DNA of 64,000 bases, from positions 8,119,501-8,183,500 of the forward strand of contig NZ_CP011340.1 of assembly GCF_001278075.1 (NCBI RefSeq), read 5' to 3'. Source of the DNA: Streptomyces pristinaespiralis (GTDB taxonomy: Bacteria > Actinomycetota > Actinomycetes > Streptomycetales > Streptomycetaceae). Position numbers and translations under genes: made by a program. The notes below the pieces were generated by a model, which was not told where the DNA came from, ran no database searches, and saw only the letters and a list, made by a program, of their open reading frames with translations. This document shows positions 48,846-64,000 of this stretch, piece after piece (the stretch's first letter is position 1; every line of letters starts with the position of its first letter).

Positions 48846-49594
48846 CCGCCGTGACCCTCACCCGCGCCCGCGGCGTCATCCGCGCCCGCCTCGACGAGCC
48901 CGAACGCCGCAACGCCATCACCCCCCTGCTCCTGGACAACCTCCACGCCGCCCTGGACGCCGCCGAGACGGACACCGGCTGCCGCGTCCTGGTCCTGTCC
49001 GCGAGCGGCGACGACTTCTGCGCCGGGACCGACCTGTCGGGCGGCGTGCCCGACACCCTGCCCGACCCCGGCGACACCGGAGAACTCCCGTACTGGCGGC
49101 TCCTCGAACGCCTCACCGCCACGCCCGTCGTCACCGTCGCCCTCGTCGACGGCCACGCCCACGCCGGCGGTGTGGGACTGGCCGCCGCCTGCGACCTGGT
49201 CATCGCCGGCCCCCGCGCCCGCTTCCGGCTCACCGAGGCCCTCGTCGGCCTCGTGCCCGCCATGGCCTGGCCGTTCGTGGCCCGCCGCACCGGAGAACAA
49301 CGCGCCTTCACCGCCACCCTGCTCGCCGAGGACCTCGACGCCGCCGCCGCCCACGCCTGCGGCCTCGCCGACCAGGCCACCGACGACGCCGAAGGCGCCC
49401 TGCGCAGCACCCTGGTCCGCCTCAGCCGCGTCGACCGGTCCACCACCGGTGCGCTCAAGACCTGGCGGACACGGCTGTTCCCCCGCGACGAACACCTCGG
49501 CACCGACGCCGCACACACCTTCCTCACCCGCCTCACCGACCCCCACGTCCACCGGCTCCTCGGCCGCGTCACCGCCCCGGAGCGTGCCGCATGA
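48842..49594 (+). CDS. Enoyl-CoA hydratase homologue ECH1 (dehydration step of beta-branching)
   Basis: 250 aa, crotonase superfamily. It has DEPERRNAITP, oxyanion-hole segment FCAGTDLSGG, and DGHAHAGGVGLAAACDL followed by FRLTEALVGLVPAM. Cassette position directly after the HMG synthase and before an ECH2-like gene indicates ECH1, which dehydrates the branched intermediate to the glutaconyl form. ATGA overlaps at both ends show tight coupling. ECH1 and ECH2 were told apart mainly by the YGFTPGMG motif of the next protein. Confidence 0.85.
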   Translation: MTAVTLTRARGVIRARLDEPERRNAITPLLLDNLHAALDAAETDTGCRVLVLSASGDDFCAGTDLSGGVPDTLPDPGDTGELPYWRLLERLTATPVVTVALVDGHAHAGGVGLAAACDLVIAGPRARFRLTEALVGLVPAMAWPFVARRTGEQRAFTATLLAEDLDAAAAHACGLADQATDDAEGALRSTLVRLSRVDRSTTGALKTWRTRLFPRDEHLGTDAAHTFLTRLTDPHVHRLLGRVTAPERAA

Positions 49595-50367
49595 CCACCC
49601 ACGCGACCAGCGCCGCCACGCCCGTCGTACGGCTGAGCAGGGAAGGACCCCTCGCCGTCGTCACCCTCGACGACGCCGAAGGACGCAACACCTTCTCGCC
49701 CGCCCTGACCGCACAACTCGTCGACTGCGTCGAACGCGCCGCCGCCGACCCCGGGACCCGCGCCGTCCTGGTCGAAGGCCGCCCCGAACTGTTCTGCGCC
49801 GGCGGCACCCAGCGCGAACTGGTCAACTTCGCCCGCGGCGACGCCACCTTCGACACCGACGACTTCTTCCGCGTCTTCGCCCGCTGCCCGCTGCCGGTCA
49901 TCGCCTCCCTCCAGGGGCACGCCATCGGCGGCGGCCTCGTCCTCGCCCTCTACGCCGACTTCGCCGTCTTCAGCGAACGCTCCCTGTACGCGGGCAACTT
50001 CATGCGCTACGGATTCACTCCCGGCATGGGCGCCACCCACCTCTTCCCGGCCCGCTTCGGCCGCGAACTGGGCACCGAGATGCTCTACACCGCCCGCAAC
50101 TACCGCGGCGCCGAACTCCGCGAATGCGGCGCCCCCGTCCGCGTCGTGCCCCACGCGGACGTCCCGCGCACCGCACGGGAGCTGGCCCGGTCCGTGTGCG
50201 GGCCCCCGCGCACCTCGGTCGAACTCCTCAAACAGGAAATGGCCGCACCGCTGCTGGCCGCCACCACCGAGGCGATCGCCCGAGAGGCCGCCCTGCACCG
50301 CACCTCCTTCCGGCTGCCCGAGGTGCTCGACCGCATCGAAGCCGCATACGGCGACACCGGCCGCTGA
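49591..50367 (+). CDS. Enoyl-CoA hydratase homologue ECH2 (decarboxylation step of beta-branching)
   Basis: 258 aa, crotonase fold. Motifs are LFCAGGTQREL, LQGHAIGGGLVLALYADF and MRYGFTPGMGATHLFPARFG; the last is characteristic of PksI/CurF-type ECH2 decarboxylases. It would remove the carboxyl group from the branched intermediate, leaving the methyl-substituted double bond seen in the streptogramin A diene. ATG overlaps the ECH1 stop (ATGA). A 47-bp gap with GAGGGAACC leads to the next PKS gene. Confidence 0.88.
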   Translation: MTTHATSAATPVVRLSREGPLAVVTLDDAEGRNTFSPALTAQLVDCVERAAADPGTRAVLVEGRPELFCAGGTQRELVNFARGDATFDTDDFFRVFARCPLPVIASLQGHAIGGGLVLALYADFAVFSERSLYAGNFMRYGFTPGMGATHLFPARFGRELGTEMLYTARNYRGAELRECGAPVRVVPHADVPRTARELARSVCGPPRTSVELLKQEMAAPLLAATTEAIAREAALHRTSFRLPEVLDRIEAAYGDTGR

Positions 50368-50414
50368 CCGCACGCCGCCCTGCCCCCCTGCCACGCGAGG
50401 ACCCGAGGGAACCG

Positions 50415-57368
<6,954 letters not shown>

Positions 57369-57393
57369 CCGCAGAGGGAACCGGAGCCCCGCC

Positions 57394-60300
57394 ATGCCGC
57401 AGAACGCCCCCGACACCCGGTACGAGCCGTTCGCGCTCACAGAAGTCCAGGAGTCCTTCCTCGCGGGACGCACCCTGGGCGGCGGCACCGGCGCGGGCAC
57501 CCAGATCCACCTGGAGTTCGAGGCCGAACACCTCGAGACCGACCGCATGGAAGCCGCCTGGAACGACCTCGTGGCCGCCACCGACATGCTGCGCGCCCAG
57601 ATCCTTCCCGACGGCCGCCAGCAGGTCCTCGCGCACGTGCCCGCCTACCGCGTCGAGCGCACGGACCTGAGCGACGCCACTCCCGCGGAGGCGGCCGCGG
57701 CACTCGAAGGGCTGCGCCGCCGGGCCCGCGAGGGCTTCGACGCCCACAGCTGGCCGCTGTTCGCGCTCCGCGTCGCGCAGTTGCCCGGCCACCGCTCCCG
57801 GGTGCTGTTCACCGTGGACGAGCTGATCGCCGACGGGCCGAGCGTCTCGCTGCTCCTGCAGCAGTGGTACGCCCGCTACACGGGCGCCGCCGCCCCCGCA
57901 CCGCCTGGGATCTCCTTCCGCGACTACGTCACCGCCGCCCACGGCCGCCCCGTGCCGGCCGCCTCGCTGGAGTACTGGCGCGAACAGCTCGCCGGTGTCG
58001 ACTTCGGCCGCCCCCTGCCGCTGGCCGGCGCCGCCGACCCGCAGGCGCCGGCGCACGGCAGGCTCGCGCTGCGCCTGGAACCGCGCCGCTGGCAGCGGGT
58101 GAAGGAAGCCGCCCAGCAGATACGGGCCACGCCCACCGCCCTGCTGCTGGCCCTGTGCACGGCCGCCGTGCAGGGCGACGCCCCCGGCCCGCTGCCGGTG
58201 GTGCTCACCACCTACAACCGCCGCCCCGTCCACCCGGACGTGGCACGGGTGGTGGGCCCGTTCCTGTCCACGTCCGTGTTCGTGGCACCACCGCCGGCCG
58301 GAACACTGGGCGAACGGGTCGACCTCGTACGCGGCCGGCTGTGGCAGGACCTCGAGCACGCGGCGGTCAGCGGGGTCCGTGCCCTGCGCGAACGCGCGAG
58401 GACGGAACCGGGCCGCCGCGGCCTGGCCGTCCCGATGGTCTTCACCAGCCTGCTCGGCAGCCTCAGCACCCTCGCGGAGCCCGGCGACCCGGACCACTGG
58501 GCGACCCGGATCGACCAGGACGCCTCCGCGACCCTCACCTCCGGCGTGCAGCTGGAAAGCTGCGTCCAGGAACGCGACGGCGCCCTGCTGCTGTCCTGGG
58601 ACTTCGCCCCCACCGCCCTCGACACGGCCCGCACCCGGGCCGCGTTCGAGACCCTGCGCGGCCTCCTGGAACGCCTCGCGGACGAAGGCGCCCCCGCCCT
58701 CACCACCCCCACCCTCACCGCCACCGCCGCGCCCGCCACTGCCGCCCCGGCCGTGTCCGGGCACGGCGACGACGGCCGGCCCGTGCCCCTCACCGAGGTC
58801 CAGTCCGCCTACCTCGTCGGCCGGATCGGCGGCCTCGACGGCGGCGCACAGACCCGCGTCTACCAGGAATTCCTCCTCGAACGGCACGACACCGACCGAC
58901 TGGAGCGGGCCTGGAACCGGCTCGTGGCCCACCACCCCATGCTGCGCGCCGCCGTCCACGACGACGGCACCCTCACCGTCGCCCCGCACGACCCCGACGA
59001 CGTGTACCGCATCACCCGCCACGACCTGACCGCAACGGCCGACACCGAAGCCGCGCTCGCCGCCACCGGGGCCCGGCTGCGCGCCGGCGCCTTCCCCCTC
59101 GGCAGCCGCCCCATGTACGCCCTGGAGGCCAGCGCCCTGCCCGACGGCACCACCGTGCTGCACGTCCTCCTCGACGCCCTGATCGCCGACGCCCGCAGCT
59201 TCGCCCTGCTGTTCGGGCAGCTGTTCGCCCTCCACGACGGCGACGAGTCGGTCCTCACCGGCCCCGCCGACCCCGTCCCTCATCTGCGCGCCCTCGCCGA
59301 ACGGCCGGGCAGCCCGGAGGACCTGGCCGCCCGCACCGCCTGGCGCGAGAAGTTCTCCGCCCTGCCGCCCGGCCCGCCGCTGCCCGACCCCGCGCCCGGC
59401 GCCCCCCGCGTCCACCGCAGGGCCCCGCTCGGCTCCTGGCGCACCCTGAGCGAACGCGCCGCCGCCATCGGCGTCCCCGCCGACATGGTGCTGCTCACCG
59501 CCTACACCGACGAACTGCGCGCCCGCTTCACCGACGCCGGGCCCTTCACCGTCACCGTCGTCTCCTGGGACCGGCCCGCCTCGCTGCCGGGCGCCGACGC
59601 CATGGTCGCCGACTTCACCCAGCTCGCCTGGGTCACCGTCGACGACACCCTGCCCGACGGCTTCGCCGACCGCGCCCGCGAACTGTGGGCCCGCGTCCGC
59701 GCCGACCTCGAACGCTCCGACGTCCGGCCGGGCCTGGGCGAACTGCGCACCCGCGTGTTCCGCTCCGGCGGCGCCCTGCGGCTGCCCGTCGTCTTCACCC
59801 GCGTCCCCGAGATCGACCCGGCACTGCACCCCACCGGCGTCACCCTGCGCACCAGCCAGTCGCAGACCGCGCAGGTCGCCCTCGACCATGTGCCGCTCCT
59901 CGTCGGCGACGAACTGGCCGGCCAGTGGGACGCCGCCGACAACATCCTCGAACCCGCCGTGCTGGACGCCATGTTCGACCGCTACGCCCACCGCGTACGC
60001 CGGTTCGCCACCGGCGCCGACGCCACCGACGCCACCGCGACCACCGCCCCCGCCGCGCCCTCGGCCGGCGCCGAGGAGCTGCACGCGGTCGCCGACGCCT
60101 ACGTCGACCCCGACGCCTACGCCGGCGCCGAGCCCCGTCCCGCCTCCGGGGCGGACACCGGCGCGCGGACCGCGTCCCGCCCCGTCCGCCCCGACACCGT
60201 CGCCCCCGCCGACGCCCACGTCGCCCCCGGCACCGACCTGCGCGTCGTCGGCCCCGTCGACGACCGCACCCCCCTGACCCTCGCCGGTCTCCTCGAGTCC

Positions 60301-63300
60301 GCCCTCGCCGGCCGCGCCGACCGCGTCGCCGTACGGTACGAGGGCCGCACGCTCACCTACCGGCAACTGGCCGAGCGCACCGCCCGCCTGGCCCACCACC
60401 TGCACGCCCTCGGCGTGCGCCCCGGCGACCACGTCGCCGTGCACATGGACCGCTCGCCCGACCTGGTCACCGCGCTCGTCGCCGTCGTCCGGGCCGGCGC
60501 CGTCTACGTGCCCGTCGACCCGGCCAACCCGCCCGAGCGCATCCGCTACCTCCTCGCCGACAGCGGCGCCCGCGTCGTCGTCGCCGACCAGGCGCACGCC
60601 GCGGTCCCCACCGCCGCCGGCGCCCTCGTCGTCTGCCCCGACCGTGCGGCCGACCGGGCCGCCCTGGACGGCCGGCCCACCACCCCGCCCGCCGTCACGG
60701 TCACCGGCGACGACCCCGTCTACACCATCTACACCTCCGGGACCACCGGAAAGCCCAAGGGCTGCCGCAACTCCCAGCAGGGCGTCGCCAACCGCCTGCT
60801 GTGGATGCAGGAACGCTTCCCCCTCGGGCCCGCCGACCGCGTCGCCCAGAAGACCCCCTACGGATTCGACGTCTCGGCCTGGGAGTTCTTCTGGCCGCTG
60901 ATCGCCGGCGCCTCCCTCGTCGTCGCCCGCCCCGGCGGCCACGCCGACCCCGCCTACCTGGCCCGGCTGCTGCACGACGAACAGGTCACCGTCACCCACT
61001 TCGTCCCGTCCGTCCTCGGCATGTTCCTGCGCCACCCGGCCGCCGCCCGATGCACCGCCCTGCGCTACGTGTTCGCCAGCGGCGAGGCACTGCCCGTCGC
61101 CACCATGCGGACCTTCTACGAGGTGCTGGGCACCGGCACCGAACTGCACAACCTGTACGGGCCCACCGAGGCGGCCATCGACGTCACCCACTGGGCCTGC
61201 CGGCCCGACTGGGACGAGCCGACCGTCCCGATCGGACGGCCCGTCGCCCACACCCGCATCCACCTCCTCGACGAGGACCTGCGCCCCGTGCCCCCCGGCA
61301 CCCCGGGGGAGATCGTCATCGGCGGCCGGCAGGTCGCCCTCGGCTACCACCGACGGCCCGAACTGAACGCCGAACGGTTCATCGCCTCGCCCTTCCCCGA
61401 CGACGACCCCTCACCCCGCCTGTACCGCACCGGCGACCTCGGACTGCTCGCCGAGGACGGGGAGATCCGCTACCTCGGCCGGATCGACAACCAGTTCAAG
61501 CTGCGCGGGCTGCGCATCGAACCGGAGGAGATCGAGGCGGCGCTCACCGACGTGCCCGCCGTCGCGGAGGCCCGCGTCCTTCCCGTCCACGACGAGAGCT
61601 CCGGCGAACAGGCCCTGGCCGCCGTGTGCGTGGCCGCCCACTCCGGCCGTGAGCCGGACGTCTCCGCCCTGCGCCGGGCACTGGGCGAGACGCTGCCCGC
61701 CTACCTGGTCCCGAGCCGCTACCGCTTCGTGGACCGACTGCCGCTGACGACCAACGGCAAACTGGACCGCCAGGCCGCCACCCGCCTCTTCGACACCCCA
61801 CCCGCAACCGCAGCCACCGCCACCGCCGCAGCCCCAGCCGCACCCGCGGCCGGCGCCGCAGCCCCAGCCGCACCCGCGGCCGACCCGGCACCGGCACCGG
61901 CCCCGGTCCCGGTGGCGGTCCCGGGCGTGGACGCGGAGGTGCGCCGCGCCGTCGCCGACATCCTGGGCGTCGAGGAACTCGACGGCGACGCCGACCTGTT
62001 CGACCTCGGCGCGACGTCCTTCACCATGATCCGCATCGCGCAGGAGATCGAACGGCTCACCGGCACCGCGCTGCCCGTCGAGGCGCTCATCAGCAAGCCG
62101 ACACTCGACGCCCTGACCGCTCTCACCGCCCCCGCACCCCCCGCCGCCGCTCCGGCGCCGGCGGCCGGCGGACCGGTCACCGCGGAGACGGTCGCCCGCA
62201 CGGCCGCCGGCATCCTGGGCGTGGACCAGGTCGGCCCGGACGACGACCTGTTCGACCTCGGCGCGACGTCCTTCACCATGATCCGCCTCGCCCAGGAGAT
62301 CGAGACCGTGTCGGGCGGTGCGCAGGTGCCCGTCGAGGTGCTCATCCAGAGCCCCACCCCCCGCAGCATCGCCGCCTGCGCCACCCCGGCCGCCCCCGCG
62401 GCCCCCGCGGCACCCGCCGCCCCGGCCGGCCGGGCGGCCGATGTGCGCATCGCCCTCGACCCGAAGGCCAAGGCCGCGTTCAAGGACGCCCGCGTCGCGG
62501 AGCGCCGGCTGCCGGGAACGATGCGCCGGCTGCCGGTACCGGATGCCGGCCCCGCGGAGGCCGTCGCCCTGTTCGACGCCTCCTCCTTCCGCGAGTTCGA
62601 CGACGGCCCCCTGCCCGCCCACGACCTGCTCTCCCTGCTGTCCACCGTGACCTGGGGCGAGCTCGAGGGCCGCGCCAAACGCCGCTACCCGTCGGGCGGC
62701 GGGTTCTACCCCGTCCAGGTGTACGTGTACATCGCCCCCGGCGCCGTAGAGGCGACCGAGCCGGGCCTGTACTACCTGCACCCCGCCGAGCGGGCCCTGG
62801 TCGCGGTCGCGCCCGGCGCCCGCTACGGCACCGACCTGCACGTCCTGCACAACCGCGCCCTCGTGGAGGGGTCGGCGTTCGGCGTCTTCCTCGTCTCCAC
62901 CCCGGCCGCCATCGCCCCCGCCTACGGCGAACGCAACGCCGCCCGCTTCTCCACCATCGAGGCCGGGCACATCGCCCAGCTGCTGCTGACCGGCGCACCG
63001 GAACGGGGCCTGGGACTGTGCGCGGTGGGCGAGATGGACTTCGACGCCGTCCGCGGCGACTTCTCCCTCGACGCCGACCAGGAACTGCTGCTGTCCCTGT
63101 GGGGCGGGGCCCTCACCCCGCACAGCCGCGCCGCCCGCGCCGCCCTCACCCCCGGCGAGGGACCCGCCCCTGCCCCCACCGTGAACCCCGCCCCTGTCAC
63201 CGCCCCTGTCACCGTCCCGCCAGGTGGCCGGGACGGCGGGCAGCGCGCCGTCGCCGTCGTCGGCTTCGCCGCCGACCTGCCCGGCGCCCGCACCCTGGAC

Positions 63301-64000
63301 GAACTCGACACCCTCCTCGCCGCCGGCGCCACCGCCACCGGCCCGGCCCCCCACGACCGGTGGGCGCCGCTGCACCCGCACGCCCGGCACGCCGGAGCCC
63401 ACGTCGGCGGCTACCTGGAGGACGTCCTGTCCGCGGAGGCCGACGAGTTCGGCATCAGCGCCGCCGAGGGCGCCGCGATCGACCCGCAGGAGCGACTGCT
63501 GCTGTCGGTGGCCCGCCGCTGCCTCGAGGACGCCGCGCTCACCCCCGGCCGGCTGGCGGCCGCCGGGCAGGTCGGGGTGTTCGTCGGCACCATGTGGCAC
63601 GACCACGCCCTGTACGGGGTCGCCGCCCGCGCCGCGCAGCGGCCCGGCAGCACCCACGCCACGCGCGGCGGGCTCGCCCACCGCACCTCCCACGCCTTCG
63701 GACTGACCGGGCCGAGCGTGGTCCTCGACACCGGATGCGTGTCCGGACTCGCCGCCGTCGAAGCCGCGTTCCGCGCCGTTGCCGGCGGCCGCTGCGACGC
63801 CGCGCTCGCCGCCGGGTCGAACCTGGTCCTCCACCCCGACCACCTCGACGTCCTGTCCGAGATGGGCCTGCTCGCGAAGGACGCCGACTCGTGCGCCTTC
63901 ACCGACCGGGCCGGCGGCTGGCAGGTCGGCGAAGGCGTCGGCGCCGTACTCCTCAAACCGCTCGAGCAGGCCCTGGCCGACGGCGACCCGGTGCACGCCG
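57394..64000 (+). CDS. Cy-Cy-A(Ser)-PCP-PCP-Ox-KS oxazole-forming NRPS/PKS (partial, runs off the window)
   Basis: At least 2202 aa; the 3' end is outside. Cy1 12-432 (DELIADGPS) and Cy2 460-872 (DALIADARS) both carry the heterocyclisation D-x-x-x-x-D motif; the late T-S-Q-x-x-Q-V-x-L-D-H motif is good in Cy2 and degenerate in Cy1. A domain 962-1465 (YTSGTTGKPKG; pocket D-V-W-H-F-S-L-I-D) reads as serine. Two PCPs at 1512-1577 and 1597-1663 share DLFDLGATSFTMIR. Residues 1682-1912 form a SagB/nitroreductase-like FMN oxidase (RRYPSGGGFYPVQVYV). A KS starts at about 1949 with Cys2115 in an unusual DTGCVSG. Together these condense and cyclise serine to an oxazoline and oxidise it to the oxazole of streptogramin A. 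ATG after GAGGGAACCGGAG, 25 bp past the previous stop. Confidence 0.93.
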   Translation, partial: MPQNAPDTRYEPFALTEVQESFLAGRTLGGGTGAGTQIHLEFEAEHLETDRMEAAWNDLVAATDMLRAQILPDGRQQVLAHVPAYRVERTDLSDATPAEAAAALEGLRRRAREGFDAHSWPLFALRVAQLPGHRSRVLFTVDELIADGPSVSLLLQQWYARYTGAAAPAPPGISFRDYVTAAHGRPVPAASLEYWREQLAGVDFGRPLPLAGAADPQAPAHGRLALRLEPRRWQRVKEAAQQIRATPTALLLALCTAAVQGDAPGPLPVVLTTYNRRPVHPDVARVVGPFLSTSVFVAPPPAGTLGERVDLVRGRLWQDLEHAAVSGVRALRERARTEPGRRGLAVPMVFTSLLGSLSTLAEPGDPDHWATRIDQDASATLTSGVQLESCVQERDGALLLSWDFAPTALDTARTRAAFETLRGLLERLADEGAPALTTPTLTATAAPATAAPAVSGHGDDGRPVPLTEVQSAYLVGRIGGLDGGAQTRVYQEFLLERHDTDRLERAWNRLVAHHPMLRAAVHDDGTLTVAPHDPDDVYRITRHDLTATADTEAALAATGARLRAGAFPLGSRPMYALEASALPDGTTVLHVLLDALIADARSFALLFGQLFALHDGDESVLTGPADPVPHLRALAERPGSPEDLAARTAWREKFSALPPGPPLPDPAPGAPRVHRRAPLGSWRTLSERAAAIGVPADMVLLTAYTDELRARFTDAGPFTVTVVSWDRPASLPGADAMVADFTQLAWVTVDDTLPDGFADRARELWARVRADLERSDVRPGLGELRTRVFRSGGALRLPVVFTRVPEIDPALHPTGVTLRTSQSQTAQVALDHVPLLVGDELAGQWDAADNILEPAVLDAMFDRYAHRVRRFATGADATDATATTAPAAPSAGAEELHAVADAYVDPDAYAGAEPRPASGADTGARTASRPVRPDTVAPADAHVAPGTDLRVVGPVDDRTPLTLAGLLESALAGRADRVAVRYEGRTLTYRQLAERTARLAHHLHALGVRPGDHVAVHMDRSPDLVTALVAVVRAGAVYVPVDPANPPERIRYLLADSGARVVVADQAHAAVPTAAGALVVCPDRAADRAALDGRPTTPPAVTVTGDDPVYTIYTSGTTGKPKGCRNSQQGVANRLLWMQERFPLGPADRVAQKTPYGFDVSAWEFFWPLIAGASLVVARPGGHADPAYLARLLHDEQVTVTHFVPSVLGMFLRHPAAARCTALRYVFASGEALPVATMRTFYEVLGTGTELHNLYGPTEAAIDVTHWACRPDWDEPTVPIGRPVAHTRIHLLDEDLRPVPPGTPGEIVIGGRQVALGYHRRPELNAERFIASPFPDDDPSPRLYRTGDLGLLAEDGEIRYLGRIDNQFKLRGLRIEPEEIEAALTDVPAVAEARVLPVHDESSGEQALAAVCVAAHSGREPDVSALRRALGETLPAYLVPSRYRFVDRLPLTTNGKLDRQAATRLFDTPPATAATATAAAPAAPAAGAAAPAAPAADPAPAPAPVPVAVPGVDAEVRRAVADILGVEELDGDADLFDLGATSFTMIRIAQEIERLTGTALPVEALISKPTLDALTALTAPAPPAAAPAPAAGGPVTAETVARTAAGILGVDQVGPDDDLFDLGATSFTMIRLAQEIETVSGGAQVPVEVLIQSPTPRSIAACATPAAPAAPAAPAAPAGRAADVRIALDPKAKAAFKDARVAERRLPGTMRRLPVPDAGPAEAVALFDASSFREFDDGPLPAHDLLSLLSTVTWGELEGRAKRRYPSGGGFYPVQVYVYIAPGAVEATEPGLYYLHPAERALVAVAPGARYGTDLHVLHNRALVEGSAFGVFLVSTPAAIAPAYGERNAARFSTIEAGHIAQLLLTGAPERGLGLCAVGEMDFDAVRGDFSLDADQELLLSLWGGALTPHSRAARAALTPGEGPAPAPTVNPAPVTAPVTVPPGGRDGGQRAVAVVGFAADLPGARTLDELDTLLAAGATATGPAPHDRWAPLHPHARHAGAHVGGYLEDVLSAEADEFGISAAEGAAIDPQERLLLSVARRCLEDAALTPGRLAAAGQVGVFVGTMWHDHALYGVAARAAQRPGSTHATRGGLAHRTSHAFGLTGPSVVLDTGCVSGLAAVEAAFRAVAGGRCDAALAAGSNLVLHPDHLDVLSEMGLLAKDADSCAFTDRAGGWQVGEGVGAVLLKPLEQALADGDPVHA

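Overview
The window is high-GC actinomycete DNA, almost certainly Streptomyces. The evidence is strong C/G bias at third codon positions, SARP and gamma-butyrolactone-receptor-type regulators, and GTG/TTG starts with translationally coupled gene overlaps. It reads as most of a streptogramin antibiotic supercluster: group A (pristinamycin IIA / virginiamycin M type) assembly-line genes together with precursor genes for a group B partner (pristinamycin I type). The assignment rests on pathway logic read from the sequence. I cannot name the species or say whether this exact locus is already described.

Layout. 1-65: possible tail of an upstream gene. 200-2192: SARP activator with ARE-like operators, then a GBL-receptor-like TetR repressor. 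2193-3950: repeat-rich DNA with one small DUF5302 gene. 3951-5889: acyl-CoA carboxylase epsilon and beta subunits, malonyl-CoA supply. 6370-7905: 14-TM-type MFS exporter. 7906-9144: non-coding repeats. 9145-12396 (minus strand): operon of adenylate-forming ligase, DegT-family aminotransferase and a 4-OT-like tautomerase, consistent with 3-hydroxypicolinate starter supply. 12640-15029: lysine cyclodeaminase and P450, the pipecolate / 4-oxopipecolate branch. 15051-19659: papA, papC, papB and papM homologues for 4-dimethylamino-phenylalanine. 19706-20692: second SARP with its own ARE-like site.

From 20870 to the window end lies the group A megasynthase, all on the plus strand. It starts with a fused E1 alpha/beta dehydrogenase and a giant protein whose N-terminus is an E2 acyltransferase fused directly to ACP-KS. 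This implies that isobutyrate made from valine is handed straight to the assembly line. Predicted order: E2-ACP; KS-DH-KR-MT-ACP-ACP; KS-DH-KR-ACP; C-A(Gly)-PCP; next protein KS-DH-KR-ACP, KS-ACP-ACP (beta-branching); then the HMG cassette (donor ACP, decarboxylating KS, HMG synthase, ECH1, ECH2); next protein KS-KR-ACP, KS-ACP; next protein Cy-Cy-A(Ser)-PCP-PCP-Ox-KS, cut off by the window end. No AT domains are present, so this is a trans-AT system. The module order matches the streptogramin A backbone step by step: isobutyrate, C-methyl carbinol, enamide with glycine, diene with beta-methyl, alcohol, ketone, oxazole. The trans-acting AT, the proline module, the thioesterase and the group B NRPSs are not in the window.

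Most notable: the E1/E2-to-PKS starter fusion; an array of about nine 37-aa-class repeats ahead of the first KS of the third PKS protein; and well-formed 11-bp-periodic SARP heptamers in the divergent ligase/cyclodeaminase promoter.
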